A stretch of DNA of 64,000 bases from NCBI RefSeq assembly GCF_009769735.1, contig NZ_WSRO01000002.1, forward strand, positions 2,616,001 through 2,680,000. The letters are read 5' to 3'. Position numbers and translations under genes: made by a program. Positions 34,115 to 41,928 of the stretch are shown piece after piece. A model generated the notes under the pieces. That model was not told where the DNA came from. It saw nothing but the letters and a program-made list of their open reading frames with translations, and made no database searches. This DNA is from Streptomyces sp. BA2 (GTDB lineage Bacteria > Actinomycetota > Actinomycetes > Streptomycetales > Streptomycetaceae). Each line of letters starts with the position of its first letter. Position 1 is the stretch's first letter.

Positions 34115-34146
34115 TTCGAGGAGTCCTGAGTTCGAAGAATCCTGAG
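34115..34146. repeat. 16-bp imperfect tandem repeat before the P450 stop region
   Basis: TTCGAGGAGTCCTGAG (34115-34130) is followed directly by TTCGAAGAATCCTGAG (34131-34146), 14 of 16 bases alike. It lies in the 145-base gap after the P450 stop. Confidence 0.6.
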
Positions 34147-34160
34147 GGAAGCCGGGGAAG

Positions 34161-35372
34161 CTAGAACGTCACCGGAAGCGCGAGCAGCCCGCGCGCCCTG
34201 ACCGAGGGACGCCACCGCAGCTCTTCGGGCGGCACCCCGAGTGCGAGGCGGGGGAAGCGTTCGAGGAGGGCGGCGAGCGCGGTGGCCGTCTCCAGGCGGG
34301 CGAGGGGCGCGGCGACGCAGTGGTGGATGCCGTGCCCGAGGGCGAGGTGGCCCGTGGCGTCGCGCGTGATGTCCAGGCGGTCGGCGTCGGGGTAGCGGCG
34401 CGGGTCGCGGTTGGCGGCCGACGGGGACAGCAGCACGGTCTCGCCCGCCTGGATGGCGACGCCGCCGATGGTGACGTCTTCGAGGGGGAAGCGGCGGATG
34501 GCGAGCAGGGCGGGCCCGTCGTAGCGGAAGAACTCCTCCACGGCTGCCGGGATGTGAGACGGGTCCGCGCGCAGGGCCGCGAGCTGGTCGGGATGGCGGA
34601 GGAGGGCGAGGACCGCGTTGCCGATGAGCTGGACGGTGTTCTCGTATCCGGTGAAGAGGATCAGGAAGGCGAGCGACATCAGCTCGTCCTCGCTCAGCCG
34701 GTCCTGCTCCCCCTGGCCTGTGCCGCTCTCGTCCCGTACGGCGATCAGGTCGGACAGCAGGTCGTCGGCGGGCGCCTTGCGCTTCTGAGCGAGGAGTTGC
34801 GTGAAGAAGCCGAGCATCGCGACGACGGCCTCCTTCGCGGCCTGCGGTCGCGCGGGGTCGGGCGCGACCAGGGCGTCGGTCCAGGACCGGAAGTCCGGGC
34901 GGTCTCCGGCCGGCACCCCGAGGAGGTCGCAGACGACGGTGATCGGGAGCGGGGCGGCGTACGCGGCGACGAGATCGGCGCGGCCCATCGACTCGACGGC
35001 GTCAAGGAGTTCGTCGGCGACGCGCCGGATCGGCGCGCGCAGGCTCTCCACCCGGCGGGATGTGAAGGCCTTGGCCACCAGGCGCCGGATGCGGGTGTGG
35101 TCCGGCGGGTCCATGTTGAGCAGGTTCGCGTCCAGGGCGGGCGGCAGCGCGAAGCCCCGGTAACTGCCGGGCAGCGCATGGCTCTTGTCGAGCGAGAGCC
35201 GCGGGTCGGCGAGCGCGGCGCGTACGTCGTCGAAGCGCGTGACCAGCCAGGCCGGGTTGCCGTCGGGCCCCGCGACCCGGTGCACGGGAGCGGTGTCGCG
35301 CAGCCGCGCGTACGTGGCGTAGGGGTCGTCCATGAGGCCGTCGGCGGGATCCGGCTGCGGAGGGTGTGACAT
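34161..35372 (-). CDS. Cytochrome P450
   Basis: This soluble bacterial P450 has 403 residues. The oxygen-binding I-helix reads LILFTGYENT (AGxxT-like), the ExxR pair is in EEFFRYD, and the haem-ligand loop is LGHGIHHCVAAPLARLE with Cys near residue 350. The loop departs from the usual FGxGxHxCxG: Phe is replaced by Leu and the Gly after Cys by Ala. It resembles CYP105/CYP107-type actinomycete enzymes that hydroxylate macrolides and other small molecules. No ferredoxin gene adjoins. An amidohydrolase gene lies 56 bases upstream on the same strand. Confidence 0.9.
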   Translation of the reverse strand: MSHPPQPDPADGLMDDPYATYARLRDTAPVHRVAGPDGNPAWLVTRFDDVRAALADPRLSLDKSHALPGSYRGFALPPALDANLLNMDPPDHTRIRRLVAKAFTSRRVESLRAPIRRVADELLDAVESMGRADLVAAYAAPLPITVVCDLLGVPAGDRPDFRSWTDALVAPDPARPQAAKEAVVAMLGFFTQLLAQKRKAPADDLLSDLIAVRDESGTGQGEQDRLSEDELMSLAFLILFTGYENTVQLIGNAVLALLRHPDQLAALRADPSHIPAAVEEFFRYDGPALLAIRRFPLEDVTIGGVAIQAGETVLLSPSAANRDPRRYPDADRLDITRDATGHLALGHGIHHCVAAPLARLETATALAALLERFPRLALGVPPEELRWRPSVRARGLLALPVTF

Positions 35373-35407
35373 GCGTACACCCTAGGCAGCCGAACCGCTC
35401 CCCTCGC

Positions 35408-35445
35408 GCTCAGCCCTCGTACTCCTGCTCAGCCCTCGTACTCCT
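35408..35445. repeat. 19-bp exact tandem duplication across the amidohydrolase stop
   Basis: The 19-base unit GCTCAGCCCTCGTACTCCT occurs at 35408-35426 and 35427-35445. The stop codon (35429-35431) and the last codons of the amidohydrolase lie in the second copy, so the first copy is a duplicated gene end outside the coding region. Confidence 0.8.
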
Positions 35446-36790
35446 GGATGCGCTTCCCGTGGCTGCGGTCGATCAGGGCGGGCAGTTCGGCCCCCAACTC
35501 CGCGACGATTTCCGGCACATCGAGGGTCAGGAGCCGCCGGTCGCGCATCAGGATCCGCCCGTCGACGATCGTCGTGGTGACGTCCGCCGAGCGGGCGCTG
35601 TGCACGAGCGTGGCCGCGAGGTCGTGCACGGGCTGGGTGTGCGGCCCGTCGAGGCCGACGAGGACGATGTCGGCGCGGCGGCCCGCCGCGAGGCTGCCGA
35701 TCTCGTCGCCCAGGCCGACGGCTCGCGCGCTCTGCAGCGTGGCGTGGTCGAGCGCCTGGCGTGCGGTCAGCCAGGACGGGTCGCGCTCGGTGGACTTCTG
35801 CACGAGTGCGGTGAGCGTCATGGACTCCCAGACGTCCAGGGTGTTGTTCGACGCGGCCCCGTCGGTGGCCAGGCCGACCGGGATGCCGAGCTCGCGCAGG
35901 GCGCGTACGGGCGTGGTGTCCCAGCCGAACTTGAGGTAGCCGCGCGGCGCTGTGGCCACGGCGATGCGTCCCGTGCCCTGCCGCAGCACGGGCAGGTCGC
36001 GGTCGAGGATGCCGGTGCCGTGCGCGATGAGGACGTCGACGTCGAGCAGGCCGGTGCGGTGCAGGATCTCGATGGGGGTGCGGCCGTGGCGTTCCAGGCT
36101 GTTGTCGGTCTGGGCGCGGTTCTCGGAGGCGTGCAGATGGACCATGAGGCCGTGCTCGCGGGCGAGTTCGGCGGTCGCGGCGAGGTCCGCGTCGTCGACG
36201 GTGTACGGGGCGTGTGGCGCGAGCGAGGTGGTGATGCGGCCGCCGGCGGCGCCGCGCTGCCTCAGCGCGAACTCCAGGGACGCGGCGCGGCCCTCGGGCC
36301 CCTGCGAGGAGAAGAAGGCCGCGCCGAGGTTGGCGCGAAGACCGCTCTCGGCGACGACGTCGGCGACGGTGTCCATCGCGAAGTAGTGGTCGGCGAAGGT
36401 CGTCACGCCGCCCCGGATCATCTCCGCGCACGCGAGCCTCGCGCCGAGCCCGACGACGCGCTCGGTCAGGTTGGACTCGATCGGCCAGATCCAGTCGTTG
36501 AACCACTCGTGCGCCGGCAGGTCCTCCGCGATGCCGCGCAGGGCCACCATCGGCGTGTGCGTATGGCAGTTGATCAGGCCGGGCAGGGCCACCTGACCGC
36601 GGGCGTCGATGTGCTCGGCGGCCTGGATTCCGGCGGCCTCGGGGGTGGTGGTGACGGCGTCGATGCGGCCGTCGCGCACGACGACGGCCGCGTCGTCGAG
36701 GAATCCGACCTGGCCCTTCGCCTCGTGGACGAGGGCCGTGCAGCCCGTGATGACGAGATCGGCGGGGCCGTGCGCGGGAGGCGGCGTCAT
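35429..36790 (-). CDS. Amidohydrolase, SAH/MTA deaminase or TrzA/AtzB-like
   Basis: This metal-dependent TIM-barrel deaminase has 453 residues. Motifs in order: HTHTPM (metal His pair), LAPHAPYT, HLHASE (His/Glu), LIAHGTG and the metal Asp in ATDGAASNN. The composite beta-sandwich at both ends (LVITGCTALVHEA and VDGRILMRD) completes the family. Members deaminate S-adenosylhomocysteine, methylthioadenosine, 8-oxoguanine or chlorotriazines; the exact substrate is not decided by these motifs. The ATG at 36790 gives family length. It is divergent from the EEP phosphatase gene, 115 bases away. Confidence 0.88.
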   Translation of the reverse strand: MTPPPAHGPADLVITGCTALVHEAKGQVGFLDDAAVVVRDGRIDAVTTTPEAAGIQAAEHIDARGQVALPGLINCHTHTPMVALRGIAEDLPAHEWFNDWIWPIESNLTERVVGLGARLACAEMIRGGVTTFADHYFAMDTVADVVAESGLRANLGAAFFSSQGPEGRAASLEFALRQRGAAGGRITTSLAPHAPYTVDDADLAATAELAREHGLMVHLHASENRAQTDNSLERHGRTPIEILHRTGLLDVDVLIAHGTGILDRDLPVLRQGTGRIAVATAPRGYLKFGWDTTPVRALRELGIPVGLATDGAASNNTLDVWESMTLTALVQKSTERDPSWLTARQALDHATLQSARAVGLGDEIGSLAAGRRADIVLVGLDGPHTQPVHDLAATLVHSARSADVTTTIVDGRILMRDRRLLTLDVPEIVAELGAELPALIDRSHGKRIQEYEG

Positions 36791-36905
36791 CTCTTCAAGG
36801 TACGGGGAGTGCGCATCCCGTGGCCTGTCGTGTCGCCGGTTTCGCGAGCACGCTGACGTCAGCCCCGTCAGCCCGCCCACCACGCGAGAACAGTTGGAGC
36901 CCGCC

Positions 36906-37862
36906 ATGCTCGTCGCCACTTGGAACCTGGAGAATCTCTACCGGCCCGGCGGCAAGTTCGGGCCCAAGGACAAGGCCGCGTACGAGGCGAAGCTGGCCTC
37001 GCTCGCGGCGACGATCAGGGCACTGAACCCGAGCGTGCTCGGTGTGCAGGAGGTCGGCGACCCGGAGGCCCTCACCGACCTGGCCGGGATGCTGGAGGGC
37101 ACCTGGCACACCACGCTCTCGGAGCACGCGGACGAGCGCGGCACCCGCGTCGGCTTCCTCAGCCAGCTGCCGGTGGCCGTCACTGCCGACGAGGACCGCT
37201 TCCCGGGGCCGCTGGGCCCGGTGCAGGTCAGCGACTCGGGCAAGCCGGTGGCACGGGCGGGGCGCGGGGTGCTCGCGGTGACCGTGTCGACGCGCGCCTT
37301 CTTCTTCGACGCTGTGGTGTGCCATCTGAAGTCGAAGCTGCTGTCGTTCGGCGGTGGCCGGTTCCAGCCGCGGGACGAGGGCGAGCGGGCCCGCTTCGGG
37401 GCGTACGCGCTGTACCGGCGTTCGGCGGAGGCCACGCTGGTGCGCTCCCTGGCGGGCCGTCTCCTGAAGGGCGACGGCCGTCAGCACGATGTCGTGGTGC
37501 TCGGCGACCTGAACGACGAGGTGTCGGCGGCGACGACCCAGATCCTGCTCGGTCCGCCCGGCTCCGAGATCGGCACCCCCGGCTTCGACAAGCCGGACAA
37601 GGGCGACGCGCAGCGGCTGTGGAACGTGGCCCCGCGCATCCCGGCCGAGCAGCGCTACTCCCGTATCCACGCGGGGCGCCGCGAGCTGATCGACCACGTC
37701 CTGGTGAGCCGCGGCCTCCTGAGCCTGGTCACGGCGGCGGGCACGGGCGTGCCGGGTTCGACGGCGACAGCGCTGCCGTCGGTGGAGGACGGGGACCCGG
37801 CGGAGCGCAGGAACGCGACGGGCTCGGACCACGCACCGGTGTGGATACGGATCGAGCGCTAG
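36906..37862 (+). CDS. Endonuclease/exonuclease/phosphatase (EEP) family protein
   Basis: The protein has 318 residues. The DNase I-like fold shows ATWNLENLY (Asn metal ligand), GVQEVGDPEAL (Glu), VCHLKSK (His), VLGDLNDEVSA (Asp/Asn) and the terminal GSDHAPVWIRI (catalytic Asp-His). It could hydrolyse phosphodiesters of nucleic acids or lipids. There is no signal peptide with the ATG at 36906, which has GGAG seven bases upstream, so it is probably cytoplasmic. It is convergent with the secreted phospholipase gene. Confidence 0.86.
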   Translation: MLVATWNLENLYRPGGKFGPKDKAAYEAKLASLAATIRALNPSVLGVQEVGDPEALTDLAGMLEGTWHTTLSEHADERGTRVGFLSQLPVAVTADEDRFPGPLGPVQVSDSGKPVARAGRGVLAVTVSTRAFFFDAVVCHLKSKLLSFGGGRFQPRDEGERARFGAYALYRRSAEATLVRSLAGRLLKGDGRQHDVVVLGDLNDEVSAATTQILLGPPGSEIGTPGFDKPDKGDAQRLWNVAPRIPAEQRYSRIHAGRRELIDHVLVSRGLLSLVTAAGTGVPGSTATALPSVEDGDPAERRNATGSDHAPVWIRIER

Positions 37863-37880
37863 CCCTGGGTCCGGCTCGGG

Positions 37881-38951
37881 CTAGCCGCGCGGGACCACCG
37901 TCGAGAGGACACCGGGCAGCGGGTACCAGTCCGACGACACGATGCTGGCGTGGCCCCGCGCGAGCAGGGCCACGCGGCCCTGGGCCTGGGCCTCGGTCGG
38001 GTTCACGGAGTCGATGGCCGGTGCGACCTTGTGGGCGTCGGACATGACGACCAGATAGCGCCGGTCGGCGTACCACTTGGTGTCGATGGTGCCGCCCGCG
38101 TAGGCGGACGCGTCGCCGTCGAACAGCACGAACCAGGGCCGGATCGCCGCGTCCGTGTACCGCCCGCGCGGATCGCCCGCCTCGGCGCCGAGGACGGCGG
38201 GGAAGGCGGCGGCCTCACCGAGGCGCCCGGCCGCGGCGAGGTCGCGCAGATGGGTGGCGTACTCGCGGTCGGTCCACAGGGTGTCGGCCGGGTTGCCCTG
38301 TTCGACGGTGCCGGGGATGAGCTCGACGATGAACTTGCCCGCGAGGGCGCTGCGCTGGGGCCAGCCGTCACTCCGTACGGCCTCGTCGAGGGTGGCGTGG
38401 CCTCCGGTGAGCTGGCCGGGGCGGTAGACGGCGTCGCCGAGCTTGCTCTTCAGGAGGGCGTCGAGGTCGGCGGGCCCGCGGCCGTTCCTCCCCTGGAAGC
38501 CGTCCTTCAGCTCCACCTTCAGCAGGATGGGCCGGTGGCCGGGGTGGGCGTCGTGCCAGCTCTTCATGTCCGCGAGGCATCCGGCGAGGGTCTGATTGCG
38601 CGGCTTGGTGCGCAATTCGGCCGGACTCGCGGCGTTCTCGCAGTTGTTGTCGTTCCCGACCGGGTTGCTGTGCGAGACCCGCCAGCCGCTGCCGAACGCG
38701 TTGGTCCACACGTCGAGTTCGAGCATCCCGGCGCCGGAGTCGAGCGCGTCGGCGAAGTACGGGTACTTCGCCTTCTCGTAGGCGTTGTGGACGCCGACGC
38801 CGGTGGTGGACGCGTACGGCGACCGCGGTGCCGGATCGGCGGCGGCCGAGGCGGCGACGGCGGTGCCGCTCGCGGGCCCCGCGGTCCCGAACGCCAGTGC
38901 GCCCGCCGCCGCGACCGCCATGGCAAGGCCTGCCCCAGTACGTGCCCTCAT
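37881..38951 (-). CDS. Secreted Ca2+-dependent phosphatidylinositol-specific phospholipase C
   Basis: The protein has 356 residues. A signal peptide of about 45 residues (ending near SGTAVAASAAA) is followed by the PI-PLC barrel: VHNAYEKAKYPYFADALDSG (first catalytic His), MLELDVWTN (Ca2+ ligands), VSHSNPVGNDN (second His), PILLKVELKDG and FIVELIPG. This matches the Ca2+-dependent Streptomyces type of PI-PLC. The ATG at 38951 is chosen because GGAGGGGA lies eight bases upstream; a TTG at 38981 is less likely. It acts on inositol lipids outside the cell. Confidence 0.87.
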   Translation of the reverse strand: MRARTGAGLAMAVAAAGALAFGTAGPASGTAVAASAAADPAPRSPYASTTGVGVHNAYEKAKYPYFADALDSGAGMLELDVWTNAFGSGWRVSHSNPVGNDNNCENAASPAELRTKPRNQTLAGCLADMKSWHDAHPGHRPILLKVELKDGFQGRNGRGPADLDALLKSKLGDAVYRPGQLTGGHATLDEAVRSDGWPQRSALAGKFIVELIPGTVEQGNPADTLWTDREYATHLRDLAAAGRLGEAAAFPAVLGAEAGDPRGRYTDAAIRPWFVLFDGDASAYAGGTIDTKWYADRRYLVVMSDAHKVAPAIDSVNPTEAQAQGRVALLARGHASIVSSDWYPLPGVLSTVVPRG

Positions 38952-39111
38952 GCCCGCCGTCCCCTCCATCGCTTCGGTCAAGTCCTGCGCAACGTAAGGG
39001 AGTTGTGTGTCGCATGGGAAGACGGCGGTTTACGGCAGAGGAGAGATATCCAGCCGCAGGGCCGTACGGGAGGGGGCGCGGGGTGTGGCGTGTCGGCTAC
39101 CGTCTGCGCCC

Positions 39112-39147
39112 GTTATGGATCAAGTTATGGACCAAGTTATGGATCAA
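39112..39147. repeat. Three 12-bp tandem repeats in the DUF3574 gene leader
   Basis: GTTATGGATCAA (39112-39123), GTTATGGACCAA (39124-39135) and GTTATGGATCAA (39136-39147) follow each other without gaps, 27-62 bases upstream of the DUF3574 start. Each unit carries an ATG, all three in one frame. Confidence 0.75.
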
Positions 39148-39173
39148 GCTCCGCAGAGAAAGGGATCAGCCCC

Positions 39174-39659
39174 ATGCCTCTCGCCCTCTCCCGCGTCTCC
39201 CGCACCCGCATCGCCGTGACCGCGGCCGCCGCCACGGTCCTCGCGGTCGGTGCGCCCGCCGCGTACGCCTCGCTCGACTCCGACACGCGCACACCCGGCA
39301 CGACCACCACGTCGCAGGTGTCCCGTGGCCAGGCGTACACCGAGACCCGTCTCCTCTTCGGGACCGAACGCCCGGACGGCGGGCCCGATGTGACCGACAA
39401 GCAGTTCATGAGGTTCATCGACAAGGAGGTGACACCGTCGTTCCCCGACGGGCTCACGGTGCAGGACGGCCGCGGCCAGTGGCGGGACTCGAACGGCAAG
39501 ATCGAGCGTGAGCGTTCGTACGAGCTGATCCTGCTGTATCCGACGTCGCAGGCGCACAGGCGCGACGCCCTGATCGAGGACATCCGCGAGGACTACGTGA
39601 AGAAGTACGAGCAGGATTCGGTGGCGCGGCTCGACGACCGGGTGCGGGTGGACTTCTGA
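39174..39659 (+). CDS. Secreted DUF3574 protein
   Basis: The protein has 161 residues. A signal peptide (MPLALSRVSRTRIAVTAAAA, ending near PAAYA) is followed by the DUF3574 domain: AYTETRLLFGTERPDGG, DKQFMRFIDKEVTPSFPDGL, and SYELILLYPTSQAHRRDALI. The family has unknown function and is exported. AAGGGA lies eight to nine bases before the ATG at 39174. Three 12-base tandem repeats sit in its leader. Confidence 0.85.
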   Translation: MPLALSRVSRTRIAVTAAAATVLAVGAPAAYASLDSDTRTPGTTTTSQVSRGQAYTETRLLFGTERPDGGPDVTDKQFMRFIDKEVTPSFPDGLTVQDGRGQWRDSNGKIERERSYELILLYPTSQAHRRDALIEDIREDYVKKYEQDSVARLDDRVRVDF

Positions 39660-39683
39660 GGCACTCCGCGTCGATGCCGCTGG

Positions 39684-41603
39684 TCACGCCACCGCGGTGA
39701 GCTCCGCGAGCAGCGCGTCGATGCGCTCCGCGTGCCGCCGCGGCAGGCGTCCCGTGTCGTCGACGTGCACCGCGCAGGCGGTCGTGGTGTCGACGAGGCG
39801 TTCGAGGGTGGCCGCCACCTGCTCCGAACCCTCGGAGTGCCGGGCCAGGGTGGGGAGTTCGGCGGCCGCCAGGTCGATCGCGGCGCGGGCCTCGGCCAGG
39901 GTCCGGTAGGCCTCGCGCCGCAGGGCCCAGCGGGCGGCGCGGTGGTCGGCACGGTGGTCGGCGCCCGCGGGCCCGCCGTGACCGTTTCCGTCACCTGCGC
40001 CACCGGCCCCGCTCAGGACGTGGCGCAGGTAGGCGTGCGCGGACGCGCGGGCGGCCGATAGGCGGTCCTGTACGCGGCCGCCGCGCTGCACCGGCCAGGG
40101 CAGGTGCCCGACGAGCAGGACGATCCCGCAGGCGAGCAGGGTCTCCCCGATCCGCCCCCAGGAGGCCTGCGGCTCCCCGCCCACCATGACGAGGGCGAGG
40201 ACGAGGACGGTGACGACGGCCGTCTGGGCGGCGAAGTGCCGGGTGGCCACGGGGATCAGCGCGCCGCACACGGCGACGACGGCGACGAGTCCGGCGGGCC
40301 GTGGCAGCAGGGCGGCGAGTGCCGCGAAGAGGACGGCGCCTAGGACGGTGCCGAGGGCGCGACACAGGACGCGCGACGCCAGCGGTCCGAGGTCGGGCTT
40401 GACCAGGAAGACGGCCGTGGCCGGCAGCCAGTACCAGTGCGGGTGGTGCAGGGCCTGCGCGACCGCGGCGCTCGCCCCGAAGCAGAGCGCGACCCGCACG
40501 CCGTACTCGCGCCCGCCGGGACCGGCCGCGGTGCGCAGCACGTCGAGGGGGCCGCGCTTGTGGCCGCGCGGAGGCCGGGCGCTACCGCTGTCGAAGGCTT
40601 CGGCGGCGTTCAGCAGGGCGTCGTCGAGGGCGCGGAGCCCGGCGCCGGAGCGGGCGGGCGCGGGCAGCGGCCCGCAGGGAGCACCGTCACGGATGGCGGC
40701 GGCAAGGCGGCGCGGCCCCTCCCCCGTGCGCGCCGGGAGCGGCTCACCGGCCCAGGCGAGCGCGGTCGCCGCCTCGCCGAGGGGCAGCGCGGCGAGGTAC
40801 TGCGCATGCAGCCGCCGCTCGGCGGCCGAGCTGGCGTGTCGGCGCAGGCGCGGCCCCGTGAGGGCGTCCTGGGCTTGGTCGAGGGCGGCGGTGAGTGCGG
40901 CGCGGCGGGCGGTGGAGTGGGGGGTTCCGACTGCGTCGAGGAGCGCGGCGACGGCTTCGTAGACGGCGGATACGGCGGTGCGTTCGCCGTCGAGGCGGTA
41001 GGGCCGTGGGGACCGGCCGGGCGACGGTGAGGGCGAGGGGAGCACGACCCGCAGCACGATCAGCCACGCGGCACCGGCGAGAAAGTACAGCGCCCGCTGC
41101 CACCCGGGCTCGGGCGACGGCATCCCCGCCCCGATGGCGGCGGCGACGAGCAGCTGCGTGCCACCGGCTGAGGCGACGGGTCCGAGAGCGCTGAACGCAC
41201 CGGCGAAAAGCCCGAGCACGGCGAAGAGGAGCGGCAGCAGGAACGGCCCGCCGACCGGTTCGCGTTCGCCAATGGCCGCCTCGAGGACACCAATGTCCGC
41301 CCCGAGGGAGCCGACGTACGCTCCGAAGACGAGCCCACCCGCCCCCGCGAGTGCGGGAACCCCGAGCCGCCGCACGGCGGCGCGCCGGCTCCCCGGCCGG
41401 TCGTTGATCCCGGCCAGCATGGCCCCGAGCGCGGCCACCACCCCCACGGAGACCCGCCCGACGACCACGCCCGCGCACAGCAGCGGCCCCGCGGCCAGCG
41501 CACCCCGCAGAACGGCGTGCCACGGCACGGGCCCACGCTGCGTACGCAGGGCATGGCCGAGCCAAGGCGGAAGGGAAGTTACGCGCGGGATCACCGTGCT
41601 CAC
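39684..41603 (-). CDS. FUSC family aromatic-acid-exporter-like membrane protein
   Basis: The protein has 639 residues with two membrane blocks (about 30-195 and 375-505), each with several helices, separated by a cytoplasmic region (about 200-360). A C-terminal cytoplasmic domain (about 510-639) follows. The second block reads REYGVRVALCFGASAAVAQ, YWLPATAVFLVKPDLGPLAS and RALGTVLGAVLF, the FUSC/ArAE signature. Such proteins are thought to export aromatic acids or other small molecules. The start ATG at 41603 opens just before the first helix block. Confidence 0.85.
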   Translation of the reverse strand: MSTVIPRVTSLPPWLGHALRTQRGPVPWHAVLRGALAAGPLLCAGVVVGRVSVGVVAALGAMLAGINDRPGSRRAAVRRLGVPALAGAGGLVFGAYVGSLGADIGVLEAAIGEREPVGGPFLLPLLFAVLGLFAGAFSALGPVASAGGTQLLVAAAIGAGMPSPEPGWQRALYFLAGAAWLIVLRVVLPSPSPSPGRSPRPYRLDGERTAVSAVYEAVAALLDAVGTPHSTARRAALTAALDQAQDALTGPRLRRHASSAAERRLHAQYLAALPLGEAATALAWAGEPLPARTGEGPRRLAAAIRDGAPCGPLPAPARSGAGLRALDDALLNAAEAFDSGSARPPRGHKRGPLDVLRTAAGPGGREYGVRVALCFGASAAVAQALHHPHWYWLPATAVFLVKPDLGPLASRVLCRALGTVLGAVLFAALAALLPRPAGLVAVVAVCGALIPVATRHFAAQTAVVTVLVLALVMVGGEPQASWGRIGETLLACGIVLLVGHLPWPVQRGGRVQDRLSAARASAHAYLRHVLSGAGGAGDGNGHGGPAGADHRADHRAARWALRREAYRTLAEARAAIDLAAAELPTLARHSEGSEQVAATLERLVDTTTACAVHVDDTGRLPRRHAERIDALLAELTAVA

Positions 41604-41928
41604 CGTGTTCCTGTCGTCATCGGGACGTGCATCGACGGGTACGTGCCGCCGGACGACATCGGCCTGGGCATGTGATCAACCGTAAACGGCCTTCTTGGAG
41701 GGAAAGGGACGGGCCTATTTCGATGATGTGACGCTTGGCGGGCGGTTTGTGAACGGCCTGTGGGCAGCGGGAGGGGCGGTGGGTGGCGGGGGTATCCGGC
41801 GGCCACGAGGCGAATACGGGCGCGAGGCGAATACGGCGGCTGCCGGACGAGGACAGCACCCGCACGCAATCTCAACTGATATGCGCCGAAGCCTAGTTGT
41901 CCGTCATATCCCCCGGCACCATGCATAC
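41604..41928. other. Divergent intergenic region without a recognisable gene
   Basis: This 325-base gap separates the FUSC gene from the HEPN-motif gene. The direct repeat GAGGCGAATACGG occurs at 41807-41819 and 41824-41836. Its last 60 bases are less GC-rich than the surroundings and may hold the promoter of the HEPN gene. Open frames here are low-complexity. Confidence 0.5.

Noticed and set aside
39007..39219. Small gene made of MDQV repeats before the DUF3574 gene
   Set aside because: It is explained by the 12-bp tandem repeat; it may be a leader peptide but is not supported as a gene.
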